Below are positions 49,666 to 58,142 of a DNA stretch of 64,000 nucleotides, in pieces. Where the stretch lies: positions 16,320 through 80,319 of the forward strand of contig NZ_JBMERQ010000012.1 in the NCBI RefSeq assembly GCF_048820895.1, written 5' to 3'. Position numbers and translations under genes: made by a program. Origin of the DNA: Cribrihabitans_A neustonicus. Its GTDB lineage: Bacteria > Pseudomonadota > Alphaproteobacteria > Rhodobacterales > Rhodobacteraceae. Below the pieces are notes generated by a model. It saw only the letters and a list, made by a program, of their open reading frames with translations, was not told the origin of the DNA and made no database searches. Position 1 is the stretch's first letter. Every line of letters starts with the position of its first letter.

Positions 49666-52025
49666 GAAAGCCTCCAGAAGTCCGGGCGGTCGCGGTAATC
49701 GGCGCCGACGAGGGCTTCGCCCTTCTCCATGCCGCCGAGGATGGTGAGATTGGGCCCGAGGGCGCTCAGATCGGCATCGACGACGATCGATCCTTGGTCA
49801 TCGCGGATGAGCGCAAGGCGGCTGTCGCTGCCGGTGTTGAGAAGCACGTCGAGTTCCTTCTCATAGAGGTTCAGCATCGCGTAGTCGGACGCATGGGCGC
49901 GGATGTTCGGGAGTAGGATTTGCGTCGGCACGGCCTCGACGATGGTCTTGCCGGTCCGGGTGCGCTCGAGCTGGCTGGCGTATTGCGTCATCATCACCGC
50001 GACGGTGTTCTGCTTGCGCGCGGTCACCAGCCAGTTCGAGAGCCGCTCGGCGAAATAAGCATTGTCGAGCGCCTTCCAGGCCTCGTCGATCACGATGATG
50101 GTGGGGCGGCGATCCTCGATCTCGCGCTCCACCCTGCGGAAGAGATAGGAGAGGACGGCCATCCGTTCCTTCTCGGCCTCGCTGTCGAGAATTCCCGTGA
50201 GATCGAAGCCGACGACATCGCCTTCCAGAGAGAAGGTGTCTTCCAGCGTCTGTCCGAAGGTCCAGCCATAGCGGCCCTCTTCGGTCCATTCGAGAAGGCG
50301 CTGGTGCAGATCGCCGCCATCGTCGGTGGACACGAACAGTGACGCGAAATCCCGCCAGTTCCGCAGGGCCGGGTTCGTGGCCTGCGCATTTTGGCGCACG
50401 ACTTCCTGAATGCGGTTGGTCTGCGCAGGCGTAAGCGGCTTGTCGGCACGGTAGAGCAAGGTGGCGAGCCAATCCGAGAGCCATGCCGTGCCGCGCGCAT
50501 CGGTCTCGGTCCAAAGCGGGTTGAGGCCGGTGGGTTGGCCGGCTTTCAAGGACGCATAGCGCCCGCCATTGGCGCGGACCGCCATCTCCATTCCGAGACG
50601 GTAATCGAAGACGAAGATCCGCGCCCCTGCTCGACGGGCTTGCGTCATGAGGAATGCCGAGAGGGCCGACTTGCCTGAGCCGGGCCGCCCCATGATCAGT
50701 GTATGCCCGCTGGTGGGTTCTTTCTCGGGGCTGCCTTGCTCGTGATAGGAAAACCGGTATGCGCTCTGCTCGGGCGTGGGCAGGTAGGTGATGACCTGAC
50801 CCCAGGGCGTCCTCGAGGCAGGCTTGCCGAGCTGGGTCCGATGAAACGCCGCGAAATCCGCGAAATTGCGATTGGTGATGGCACTGGCGCGCACGCGCTT
50901 GGGCTGATTGCCGGGATGTTGGCTGAGGTAATGCGCCTTGGCGGCCACCCGCTCGCCGATCATCTTCACGCCTTCGGCGGCGGCGGCGTTGACGATCTCG
51001 GCGCTCAGCGTCTGCAGCTCGTCGAGCGTATCGCAGAAGATTGTCACGACCATGTGGTGCTCGCCGAAGCTTTGGCGCTTGGCCTCGAGATCATCGGCGG
51101 CGATGTCGAGGGCTTCCAGGAGCGAGAGGGCTGCGTCCTGGCTGGCCTGCATCTGGCGCTTTTGCCGTTTGATGCGGCCCGCCATGAGGTTCGAATTGAT
51201 AGGTGTGAAGGAATGCGTGACGATCATGTCGACCGGCAGGTTCAACATGTCGAACATGGTGCAGGAGGTGCCCTCTGAGTATTCCCCGATGGTGAAACTT
51301 TTGCCGTAGCGATGGCCGACCACGCCTTCGGAAAGCTCGAAGTGATCGCCTTGAAACGTCACGCGAGTATTGGCGACGTTGAAAGACAGAAAGCCGTAGG
51401 TATTGGCGGGATAAAGCGGCAATTCCTGGCCGGTGTTGAGGGCACCCAGAAAGCCGATGAGTTCGCCGCTCTCGGCCGATAGGACACGCGGGTTTAGCTC
51501 TGTCAGGCCAGACAGGAACACGCTCACGGCCTCGCCCAAACGACGCAATCGTTTCTGCGTGGCCTCCTTCAGACGATCCGGCGCACCTCGGTTCAGGAAG
51601 GGCAGGACGCTTTTCGGAGGCGGGCGATGAATGACGGTGAGCGTCAAGGTTTTGTCGCGCAACCCGCTGCTCTCGAGTTTCTTGCGCCAGAGCCGGTCCA
51701 CCTCGCCTGCGAAGCTGCCCTCGCGCACGGGTTCCAGTTCCGGTACGATCGCCTTGGACACCTTGTGGCAGTAGTAGCTGAACTCCGGCCCCAGCTGGGC
51801 GACAATCCGGGCGAAGAGCGCGGTCACCTTGTCGAGATAGGCATCATCCGTCGTGTAACTGTTGACCCCGTCGAGCCGGATGCACTGGAAGAGCTCGTTC
51901 ACCCGCGTCCGAACGGTCCGGTCATCGACCAGGCTGACATACGGCAGCATATGCGCGAGGCGGATTTCGCGCGCATACCATTCCGGCGTCATCGTGCGGA
52001 GATCGAGCGCGACTTCACGGGGCAT
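49662..52025 (-). CDS. virB4: T4SS ATPase VirB4
   Basis: The largest T4SS ATPase, bound to the inner membrane and needed for pilus biogenesis. The 787 residues contain the N-terminal CagE/TrbE-type domain (about 1-400; LNTGQELPLYPANTYGFLSF, RYGKSFTIGEYSEGTS) and a C-terminal RecA-like domain with Walker A IMGRPGSGKSALSAFL near 455, Walker B TIIVIDEAWKALDN near 650, and the TARKQNTVAVMMTQYASQLE segment. All motifs are intact and the length is typical. The start overlaps virB3 by 11 bp. Confidence 0.95.
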   Translation of the reverse strand: MPREVALDLRTMTPEWYAREIRLAHMLPYVSLVDDRTVRTRVNELFQCIRLDGVNSYTTDDAYLDKVTALFARIVAQLGPEFSYYCHKVSKAIVPELEPVREGSFAGEVDRLWRKKLESSGLRDKTLTLTVIHRPPPKSVLPFLNRGAPDRLKEATQKRLRRLGEAVSVFLSGLTELNPRVLSAESGELIGFLGALNTGQELPLYPANTYGFLSFNVANTRVTFQGDHFELSEGVVGHRYGKSFTIGEYSEGTSCTMFDMLNLPVDMIVTHSFTPINSNLMAGRIKRQKRQMQASQDAALSLLEALDIAADDLEAKRQSFGEHHMVVTIFCDTLDELQTLSAEIVNAAAAEGVKMIGERVAAKAHYLSQHPGNQPKRVRASAITNRNFADFAAFHRTQLGKPASRTPWGQVITYLPTPEQSAYRFSYHEQGSPEKEPTSGHTLIMGRPGSGKSALSAFLMTQARRAGARIFVFDYRLGMEMAVRANGGRYASLKAGQPTGLNPLWTETDARGTAWLSDWLATLLYRADKPLTPAQTNRIQEVVRQNAQATNPALRNWRDFASLFVSTDDGGDLHQRLLEWTEEGRYGWTFGQTLEDTFSLEGDVVGFDLTGILDSEAEKERMAVLSYLFRRVEREIEDRRPTIIVIDEAWKALDNAYFAERLSNWLVTARKQNTVAVMMTQYASQLERTRTGKTIVEAVPTQILLPNIRAHASDYAMLNLYEKELDVLLNTGSDSRLALIRDDQGSIVVDADLSALGPNLTILGGMEKGEALVGADYRDRPDFWRLS

Positions 52026-52293
52026 AGCTGTCCCCGCCGTGAATGCTGCGGTTCCGCGTCGGTGGGGTTTCCTGCAGCGCCGTCATCATCACGTCGATGA
52101 AGCGCGGGTCCCAGTCGGCGGCCTTCCAAAGCACGGGATAGAGCAGGGCGGCCACGCCCAGCACCGCGATGTGCTGGACCCAGACGAAGAGCAGCACCGA
52201 GCCGAAGAGCCAGACCATCGCGTACATGATGGGCAGGCCCAGAAGCTTCGGCGGCCGCACGAGGCCGAGGAAGAGGGGCGAGCGCTCAGCCAC
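52015..52293 (-). CDS. virB3: T4SS inner-membrane protein VirB3
   Basis: VirB3 is a small inner-membrane protein that works with VirB4. A GTG at 52293, overlapping the virB2 stop, gives 92 residues: VAERSPLFLGLVRPPKLLGL (family start), then a long hydrophobic region (PIMYAMVWLFGSVLLFVWVQ, HIAVLGVAALLYPVL) and a WDPRFIDVMMTAL tail typical of VirB3. An upstream ATG at 52350 lies inside virB2 and would add a Pro-rich stretch with no family match, so GTG is chosen. Confidence 0.88.
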   Translation of the reverse strand: MAERSPLFLGLVRPPKLLGLPIMYAMVWLFGSVLLFVWVQHIAVLGVAALLYPVLWKAADWDPRFIDVMMTALQETPPTRNRSIHGGDSYAP

Positions 52294-52579
52294 CGGCGAA
52301 GACCGCGGCAACAATGGTGGGAGCGGCGGCAACACCGGCGATGCCGACAAGCACCCAGAGCGCCTGGCGGAGATCGATGATGTTGAAGAACCAGCTCAAG
52401 AAGACGCCGAGCACGGCGAGCGTTGCGATGACAACACCAAGCGGACCGGTCAGCGCATCGACAATGCCCTGCAACAGGCTCTGGATCGGGGAGAGATCAA
52501 TGCTTTGGGCGAGGGCCGGCTCTGCGACGAGGAGGAAGAGCGCGAGCGAGGCAATAAACAGGTTAGATATGTGTTTCAT
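52286..52579 (-). CDS. virB2: Major pilin VirB2
   Basis: The pilin subunit. The 97 residues have a signal peptide (about 1-24, MKHISNLFIASLALFLLVAE then PALAQ), a short helical segment (LSPIQSLLQGIVDALTGPLG) and two membrane helices (VVIATLAVLGVFLSWFF; ALWVLVGIAGVAAAPTIVAA). This is the VirB2/TrbC plan. GAAGGATCAAATTC precedes the ATG. Its stop overlaps the virB3 GTG, and it overlaps the end of the virB1 gene by 4 bp. Confidence 0.92.
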   Translation of the reverse strand: MKHISNLFIASLALFLLVAEPALAQSIDLSPIQSLLQGIVDALTGPLGVVIATLAVLGVFLSWFFNIIDLRQALWVLVGIAGVAAAPTIVAAVFAGG

Positions 52580-53310
52580 GAATTTGATCCTTCCAATCGG
52601 GCCACGACGGCCATGACTCGGGCCACGTGCTTCTGGGTTCCTCTGTAGGGGGGAATGCCGCCGTATTGGCGGACCGCGTCCGGGCCGGCGTTGTAGGCCG
52701 CGAGTGCCAGGCGCGGATCGCCAAACGTGTCCAGCATCATCGCGAGGTATCGGGCGGAGCCGTCGAGGTTCTGAAGCGGATCACGCGGGTCGACACCCAG
52801 ATCGCGTGCCGTCGCGGGCATCAATTGGCCAAGACCGAGGGCGCCTGCGCTTGAGATCGCATCCTGCCGGTAGGCGCTCTCGACCTCGATATTGGCGCGG
52901 TAGAGGGTCAGCCAATCGCGAACCGAGAGATCCGTGCGCCGAAGCCCGGGATGCCCGGCGTAGCGAAGGGCGGTGGCCTCGATGGCCGCCAGAACATCGG
53001 CGCGGGGCAGGGGTGCCGGACGGGCAAGGGCTGCAAAACGCAACGCGTCAGGTTCAATAGCTGGTTCATCTTCACCGAGGATCGCCAGCTCATCAGCAGC
53101 TGACCCCTGACCGATACCGTCGTTATAGTTGCGGGCAAAGCTGTCCTGAGAACGCGACGGGGTCAGAGAGCCATCGCTCTCCATGACCAAGACAATCTGC
53201 GCAGTTGCGGGACCCGCGAGATACCAGAAAAGGAGAAGGCTACTTGCTGCTGCCCTTGTCGGTTGCAGCCAGCTTGTGCGTTGTCCGCTGGCCCTCCTCG
53301 AGCGGGACAT
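52576..53310 (-). CDS. virB1: Lytic transglycosylase VirB1
   Basis: A periplasmic SLT-family enzyme. The domain near the C-terminus shows LYRANIEVESAYRQDAISSA (catalytic Glu), GALGLGQLMPATARDLGV and LALAAYNAGPDAVRQYGGIP, ending close to the stop codon as in small VirB1 proteins. The start is uncertain: the exported part begins with SSLLLFWYLAGPATA, and the nearest ATG in frame is at 53310, giving an Arg-rich n-region that overlaps the upstream gene by 71 bp; no ATG, GTG or TTG is available closer. The SLT domain is certain, the first 30 residues less so. Confidence 0.82.
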   Translation of the reverse strand: MSRSRRASGQRTSWLQPTRAAASSLLLFWYLAGPATAQIVLVMESDGSLTPSRSQDSFARNYNDGIGQGSAADELAILGEDEPAIEPDALRFAALARPAPLPRADVLAAIEATALRYAGHPGLRRTDLSVRDWLTLYRANIEVESAYRQDAISSAGALGLGQLMPATARDLGVDPRDPLQNLDGSARYLAMMLDTFGDPRLALAAYNAGPDAVRQYGGIPPYRGTQKHVARVMAVVARLEGSNS

Positions 53311-53635
53311 CCGCATGGGAGAAGCCGATCCCGATGAGGAAAGAGACCACGCCGGTGATGGTTTTGAACTCGCGGATCTTGATGTCGTTGTAAGTCGTCC
53401 GGGTTCGAGCGGTGACCAGCAGTTTCTCGACACCTTCGTCAGAGACGACACGCATGATCCAGACCCCGTAATAACTCGGGCCTTTCTTGTGTGCCGACTC
53501 CTGGCACAGGATTTCTGCGCTATAGCCACTTTCCACGAGTTCGCGGAAACGTGCTTCCGTAACCACATTTGGTGCTTCGATGTCCCAGTTCATGGCCCGG
53601 CTCACGCTTTCTTCAAACGCGCAACGCCCGGGCAT
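53240..53635 (-). CDS. First ORF of the virB operon, unknown, 131 aa
   Basis: The frame reads MPGRCAFEESVSRAMNWDIE, then NVVTEARFRELVESGYSAEI, YYGVWIMRVVSDEGVEKLLV, and TARTRTTYNDIKIREFKTIT with a final moderately hydrophobic stretch GVVSFLIGIGFSHADVP. No family is recognised; the fold is alpha/beta without a signal peptide. Starts at 53635 and 53593 are both possible, with weak ribosome-binding sites; 53635 is used because it begins just after the operator at 53658. As the promoter-proximal gene of the virB operon it may be regulatory. Confidence 0.6.
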   Translation of the reverse strand: MPGRCAFEESVSRAMNWDIEAPNVVTEARFRELVESGYSAEILCQESAHKKGPSYYGVWIMRVVSDEGVEKLLVTARTRTTYNDIKIREFKTITGVVSFLIGIGFSHADVPLEEGQRTTHKLAATDKGSSK

Positions 53636-53657
53636 TCCCACTTGAAGCCCAGAGTTA

Positions 53658-53673
53658 CGATAGTATATTATTA
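53658..53673 (+). promoter_or_regulatory. Putative transfer-regulon operator, site 3
   Basis: CGATAGTATATTATTA matches CGATAGTATATTATCG at 14 of 16 positions. It lies between the virB operon (leftward) and the ORF at 53737 (rightward), 22 bp before the first virB-operon start. Confidence 0.65.
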
Positions 53674-53736
53674 ACCGCAAGATATAATGCGGCAGATACG
53701 GCTGTATCTCGGTTACTCAAACTCTAGGCACGGCCA

Positions 53737-54057
53737 GTGTCTGCGATCAAGGAGATAACTGGTTTGAGAAACCCGAGGTTGATATGCCTGCTCCCATTGC
53801 AAGCTCTGGCCCTTTTGATCTGCGTTCCCGGGCCGGTTTTGGCGGAATCCTGCTTCGCTCCGCCCCGTCCTTTCCTGCCAAGTGATTCGCAGGCCGCGCG
53901 GGACTATGCGGCTATCATCCGCAGCGATTTCGAAAATTACATCCAGGATATCCAGAGCTACTTCCGTTGTCTTGACAGCGAACGCGCCCGCGCTTTCGAA
54001 GAAGCGCGGGAAGTCAGCGAGGACTATGGCCGATTTCTGCAATTGGTAGGGGATTGA
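53737..54057 (+). CDS. Small secreted protein, 106 aa
   Basis: A signal peptide (about 12-36: PRLICLLPLQALALLICVPG, cleavage after VLA) is followed by a 70-residue helical domain with two Cys (ESCFAPPRPFLPSD, SYFRCLDSERARAFEEAREV). No family recognised. It is divergent from the virB operon, shares the operator region with it and is therefore likely coexpressed. It may act in the periplasm during transfer, possibly in entry exclusion, but nothing proves this. Confidence 0.6.
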   Translation: MSAIKEITGLRNPRLICLLPLQALALLICVPGPVLAESCFAPPRPFLPSDSQAARDYAAIIRSDFENYIQDIQSYFRCLDSERARAFEEAREVSEDYGRFLQLVGD

Positions 54058-54172
54058 TGGGCAGCCTCGGGAGCATCAGACTAGCAGCCCGTGAAAACCA
54101 GACGCCGATAACACCCTCAAATATCTACTTTTTAGATAACAGATTTCATCCGCTAGCGACGTCACAAAAGGT

Positions 54173-54439
54173 ATGTGGCGCGTGTCGAAAACTATCTGGA
54201 GTACCGGGCATCTGGCCCTTTGTCGATCTTTGGTCGAGGCCCGAAATAGAGCGGGTCTGGGGCAGAAAGACTTGGCGGACAGGCTCGACTGTCATCAGTC
54301 TCTCGTGGCGCGCATTGAAAGTGGCCAGCGACGGATCGACGTTGTCGAGTTCATCGTATTGTCCCGGGCGCTTGGCTTCGACTTATCGGAGGTTCTGGCG
54401 ATCGTCGAAGCCGCCACGGAGCCCGACCATAAAATTTGA
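54173..54439 (+). CDS. XRE-family regulator, 88 aa
   Basis: A single helix-turn-helix protein: CRSLVEARNRAGLGQKDLAD, RLDCHQSLVARIESGQRRID (recognition helix around QSLVARIE), then VVEFIVLSRALGFDLSEVL. Apart from a short N-terminal extension there is no second domain. It lies between two copies of the palindromic operator (53658 and 55737), close to the virB operon, so it is the best candidate in the window for the regulator of that regulon, although direct evidence is lacking. The start could also be the GTG at 54182. Confidence 0.8.
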   Translation: MWRVSKTIWSTGHLALCRSLVEARNRAGLGQKDLADRLDCHQSLVARIESGQRRIDVVEFIVLSRALGFDLSEVLAIVEAATEPDHKI

Positions 54440-54607
54440 GAACAATGCAGTTTTGGGACGCTCCGCATTGTGGGTCCCCATGTGAAATGAGCTCCTCAAC
54501 AAAGAGCAGATAGCCACCATCCCCCAAAGCGCGGCATGCCGTGCAGGCGAGCGCCGCAGCTCGTCGCGCTGCAAAATCAGAGCCACAGTGCAGGAAGTCA
54601 GTAAACA

Positions 54608-54835
54608 GTGAACGATGATAAAGGTGAGGGCGTCGCGATCGCCAATCTGATCGGGACCGATGGGTGCAGCATTGTTGGTTGGGTTTATCGCTGGAGTACA
54701 GGCGGGTATGCGGTGATGTGGGACGTCCACGGACCCCAGCCGGTGTCGGAAATCCGGCCGGATCTCACTGCGGAACAGAAACTGGAAATTGACTTCGACG
54801 CGCTCACGAAGATCGGAAGAGACGAGGGCGGGTGA
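54608..54835 (+). CDS. Hypothetical protein, 75 aa
   Basis: Begins with GTG behind AGGAAG. A small acidic protein with an aromatic strand pair (IVGWVYRWSTGGYAVMWDVH) and the end ALTKIGRDEGG. No family recognised. The 168 bp before it and 118 bp after it hold nothing recognisable. It could be a small regulator or remnant. Confidence 0.45.
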   Translation: MNDDKGEGVAIANLIGTDGCSIVGWVYRWSTGGYAVMWDVHGPQPVSEIRPDLTAEQKLEIDFDALTKIGRDEGG

Positions 54836-54953
54836 GGTGAGAACCCGCAATGTTTGCCGAAATGCCAATTTGCTTGTGGACCGCGACGGGTACGCGGTGC
54901 CGTCGTACAAGTCAAAGAAGCCAAGTTCCGTGGCAAGCCAATGCGGTGGCAGG

Positions 54954-55700
54954 TCAGTAGTTCACCTGCTCAAAGCCGTAGTTGCCCTCGTAGTCGCGCC
55001 AATCGACGAAGACGGATCGATGATAGATACCGGGGCAATTCTGGCCCCATCGTTCGAGACCGACATGGTCGGCTGGTAGGGCGGCTATGGAAGACCTCTG
55101 CCAGGCGAAGTCACCTTGCGTCCCATATGTGCCGAGGACGACGGTGGCGCTACGGTTGCAGTCGCCGTCACGTCCGGACTCGTGCTGTCGCGCATACCGG
55201 ACATCGAAGACTCGGATGGACCGTACGAAGTTGAACTCAGGTCCGCTGATATCGATGTCCGCGCGATCTTGAACGAGCTGTAGGGCTTGGTCGGCGGGAA
55301 CAAGGTAAACTGGGGCGTCTGGGGTGCGCCACGCAACCGCAATTGGGTCAGTGTTATCGTTCGCTGGAAAGGATTGTCGCGGTCCTGTGCTGTTGTTTTG
55401 GAAGAACGCTTCAAAGATGCGGTCTGCGCTGTTTGATGAAGGAGAGGTTTCATAGGATGCGCCCATGGGACAGCGCCAGATCTGAAGCGGCGGTTCGACC
55501 GGCCAGGGCGTAATCCGCCGGATGAATTCGGCGCGGGCTCTGGCGCATGGCACGGAAGCAGGCCAGCCGCCAGACAGGCACAGGAGGATCGCGCAATCGA
55601 TCGGGTACGTCTGCGCGCGGGCGGGCATCGGCATCGAAGTACTTGTCACAGTCAAAGCGACTGCGACCGAGGGGAGTAGTTTCTTAAGTAGGTGAAGCAT
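54954..55700 (-). CDS. Secreted protein with operator-controlled promoter, 248 aa
   Basis: Signal peptide (about 1-30, LLKKLLPSVAVALTVTSTSM, ending PARAQ) then a mature domain that starts YPIDCAILLCLSGGWPAS with a hydrophobic Cys-rich segment and continues through FIRRITPWPVEPPLQIWRCP. The rest is soluble and beta-rich. Similar exported proteins occur beside virB genes in Rhodobacterales, as far as I recall, without known function. The ATG at 55700 begins the signal sequence; a TTG at 55721 is in frame but adds only a short unlikely extension. The best copy of the palindromic operator lies 37 bp upstream. Confidence 0.7.
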   Translation of the reverse strand: MLHLLKKLLPSVAVALTVTSTSMPMPARAQTYPIDCAILLCLSGGWPASVPCARARAEFIRRITPWPVEPPLQIWRCPMGASYETSPSSNSADRIFEAFFQNNSTGPRQSFPANDNTDPIAVAWRTPDAPVYLVPADQALQLVQDRADIDISGPEFNFVRSIRVFDVRYARQHESGRDGDCNRSATVVLGTYGTQGDFAWQRSSIAALPADHVGLERWGQNCPGIYHRSVFVDWRDYEGNYGFEQVNY

Positions 55701-55736
55701 GCTGACGGCTCTCTGGAACAAGGCTCAGCATACATA

Positions 55737-55752
55737 CGATAATATACTATCG
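55737..55752 (-). promoter_or_regulatory. Putative transfer-regulon operator, site 4 (best copy)
   Basis: Read in the direction of the gene it controls, the sequence is CGATAGTATATTATCG, a palindrome with a single mismatched pair. It lies 37 bp before the ATG at 55700. The following 139 bp to 55891 hold nothing recognisable. Confidence 0.7.
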
Positions 55753-55891
55753 CAACACTAAGTATAAGAGCGCATAATGCGGTTTATGTTAAGTGATTGC
55801 ACAGCTTTTCTAGAATTCGAGAGTCCGTCTTATGATGTATTCCATGAATGCTGCTGCAGGTTGGCCGATGGCAGAATTAGCAGGCTCAAAG

Positions 55892-57151
55892 CTATCTGCT
55901 CTTTAAGCCTCCAATTCTTTCCACAGCCCTAAGCAGCAGTTCCGCTCCAGCCTCTGCGTCCTCTCGAGTTACATGTTCCAAGGGGCTGTGGCTTATGCCG
56001 TCTTTGCAGCGAACAAAGATCATACCTACATCTGTGATCTCGGCCATTGCCGCCGCATCATGGCCCGCGCCGGAAGGTAATCGGAATGGGCTGTTGCCCA
56101 GATCAACCATTGCATTCTCAATTTGATCTACCATCCATGGGGCGCATTCTACACCGTCGGCCTTGTGAGAATGGTCGACATGAAACGAAACTTTTCTCCT
56201 GTCGCCAATCTCATCCAACTTCTTTAGAAAAGCATCGAGTGCTTTGACACGTACTTCGTCTTGAGCGGCCCGCAAATCTACCGAAAAAATTGTTTTGTCT
56301 GAAACTGTGCCTGTTGCTCCGGGAACGACTTCGATTTGGCCAACCGTTCCGACAGTATCTTCAGACTCCGATGCGATAGCCTCCAAGGCAAGAACGACTT
56401 CACTGACCGCAGCCAATGCGTCGCTTCTTGTTTTCATCGAGACTGAACTTGCAACACCTGTTTCTCCGAAAACCGTTACAGTCATCCTGTTTGCGCCTGC
56501 GATAGCTGTTACGGCCGCCGTTGCACGGTTCTCTGCTTCGAGAACAGGTCCCTGTTCGATATGGACCTCAAGATAACACCGAATATCACCTGGCTTGCGT
56601 GCTGCTTCACCGATCTTTTCAGGGTTTAGCCCGAAATCACGCATCGCCTGATCAAGCGAGATTCCGTCTTTGTCCTTACGAGCCAGAACGGCAAGATCAA
56701 ACGTGCCCGCAATCGCGCGGCTGCCAAGGAAAGTAGATTGATACCGAACTCCTTCTTCATCTGCGAAGCAAACCACTTCAATTGCGCTATCAAATTGGAC
56801 GCCGCGGTCGTTTAAAGTTTGCACAACCTGAATGGCACTTAAAACACCCAACGGACCATCGTATTTTCCTGCGTCCACTACGGAGTCGCCGTGGCTGCCA
56901 ATCATGATCGCTGGTGCATTCGGCGTCCGGCCTTCATATCGACCTATGACATTTCCAACGGCGTCCTCACGGACGGCCATACCAGCTTGTTTCATCCAGC
57001 TCGCAACGAGGTCATTTATCTGACGATGTTCAGGAACGTAACATCTTCGAGTCAGATTGTTGGGATCCTCAGAGATTGCAGCCATGATCTCGATGCGCCG
57101 CATAATGTCTGTGTCATTGTCTGGCACATGCCCGTTTTCTGAGTTCGACAT
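55892..57151 (-). CDS. M20-family amidohydrolase (AllC/HyuC-like), catalytic His replaced
   Basis: Related to allantoate amidohydrolase and N-carbamoyl-L-amino-acid hydrolase, which cleave ureido or carbamoyl groups with two metal ions. The 419 residues retain the metal ligands: GSH87GD, D98-GPLGV, DEEG near 132, EVHIEQG near 197 and GISHSPLEH near the C-terminus. The dimerisation-domain signature, normally HAGTTPM with a His that enters the partner's active site, here reads V233-ASSVSM, so that His is missing. Activity may be altered or lost. Codon use is lower in GC than the NRPS and the gene is on the same strand, 51 bp after the DDAH-like gene, so it ends that operon. The ATG at 57151 starts the protein. 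Confidence 0.85.
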   Translation of the reverse strand: MSNSENGHVPDNDTDIMRRIEIMAAISEDPNNLTRRCYVPEHRQINDLVASWMKQAGMAVREDAVGNVIGRYEGRTPNAPAIMIGSHGDSVVDAGKYDGPLGVLSAIQVVQTLNDRGVQFDSAIEVVCFADEEGVRYQSTFLGSRAIAGTFDLAVLARKDKDGISLDQAMRDFGLNPEKIGEAARKPGDIRCYLEVHIEQGPVLEAENRATAAVTAIAGANRMTVTVFGETGVASSVSMKTRSDALAAVSEVVLALEAIASESEDTVGTVGQIEVVPGATGTVSDKTIFSVDLRAAQDEVRVKALDAFLKKLDEIGDRRKVSFHVDHSHKADGVECAPWMVDQIENAMVDLGNSPFRLPSGAGHDAAAMAEITDVGMIFVRCKDGISHSPLEHVTREDAEAGAELLLRAVERIGGLKSR

Positions 57152-57202
57152 CTTGCTTCTCCGCAAAACGCTTGTCTGTCGTCAGGGAACCGAGCTGACG
57201 TA

Positions 57203-58135
57203 TCAGCCCCGCAGGATCGGTCGAGTAAGACACGTCGGACCGCCCTCGCACGGGATACAGAGCTCGGTACCGGAAAAGGTTGACACCTCGCACCCTGCCG
57301 AACGCATCAGTTCGAGAGTCGCCTCGCACTCCTCAATCGCTATGCAACGGCGAGGCCCGGTCGCCAACACGTTGACGTTCATGCCACCGGTTGCTTCGAA
57401 CTCCTTGCGGGGTGCCGCGAGCAGCTCCCATCCGCACTCGGTGAGGTACTGGTGTAGCGGTGCGGGCAGCAGCGGCAGGTACACGAGCGCGAGGTTGTGG
57501 TCGAGCGGACTCACGAGCGACATTAGGTGCAGGCACGCCTCAGGCCCTTCGTGAAACGGCAGCCCGAACGACAAGACCTCGATGCCGTATGGCTCGAGAA
57601 TTGCCGCCAGCTGAGTGAGCCCGCTGCTGTTGGTTCGGAACCCTCGCCCGGCCAGCAAGGTGGTGGGCGTTCCCCAGAAGAGATCGCCGCCTTCGACGGT
57701 TCCGGGCGCCTCGATCCGGCCGATGATCGGCACCCCAGACCGTCGATAGAACGCTTCGTGCAACTCGACCTCGCCCCGACGGAGTTCTTTGCCGGGGCGT
57801 AGCAGGATCGCCCCATGGGGCGCCATGAACGACGGGTCGTAGGTGAAGACCGAGTCCGCGAGGTCAGCTCCGTCGCCGTCGATCCACATGATCTCCACGT
57901 CGGCTTTGCCCAGCAACCCCACCAGCGCGTCGTACTGCGACTGGAGTGCATCGGCCTCGATGGGCTTGGTGTAGTGCCAACGGGCCGGATCGGCGGTTCG
58001 CATGGCTCCTGGTGGCCGCATCGCCACCCGTTGCAGCGGCCCTGCCATCGAGCCGACGCCGTAGGTGGAGCTGCGAGCGCAAGCCGACAGGCCAGCGGTG
58101 GCATCAACGCTTGGGTACGTCCGTGTCGAGGTCAC
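57203..58135 (-). CDS. DDAH/arginine deiminase-like guanidino-modifying enzyme
   Basis: 310 residues of the pentein superfamily, whose members hydrolyse or transfer groups of arginine-type guanidines (dimethylargininase, arginine deiminase, amidinotransferase). Seen: YGVGSMAGPLQRVAMRPPGA (N-terminal strand), EGGDLFWG (substrate-binding acidic residues), CLHLMSLVSPLDHNLALVYL (catalytic His), GGMNVNVLATGPRRCIAIEE and GGPTCLTRPI with the nucleophilic Cys close to the C-terminus. All three catalytic elements are present. It begins with a GTG 7 bp after the NRPS stop and shares its codon style, so it is probably a tailoring or precursor enzyme of the peptide (for example making citrulline or removing methylamines from an arginine derivative), which is inference. 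Confidence 0.82.
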   Translation of the reverse strand: MTSTRTYPSVDATAGLSACARSSTYGVGSMAGPLQRVAMRPPGAMRTADPARWHYTKPIEADALQSQYDALVGLLGKADVEIMWIDGDGADLADSVFTYDPSFMAPHGAILLRPGKELRRGEVELHEAFYRRSGVPIIGRIEAPGTVEGGDLFWGTPTTLLAGRGFRTNSSGLTQLAAILEPYGIEVLSFGLPFHEGPEACLHLMSLVSPLDHNLALVYLPLLPAPLHQYLTECGWELLAAPRKEFEATGGMNVNVLATGPRRCIAIEECEATLELMRSAGCEVSTFSGTELCIPCEGGPTCLTRPILRG

Positions 58136-58142
58136 CAAACGA

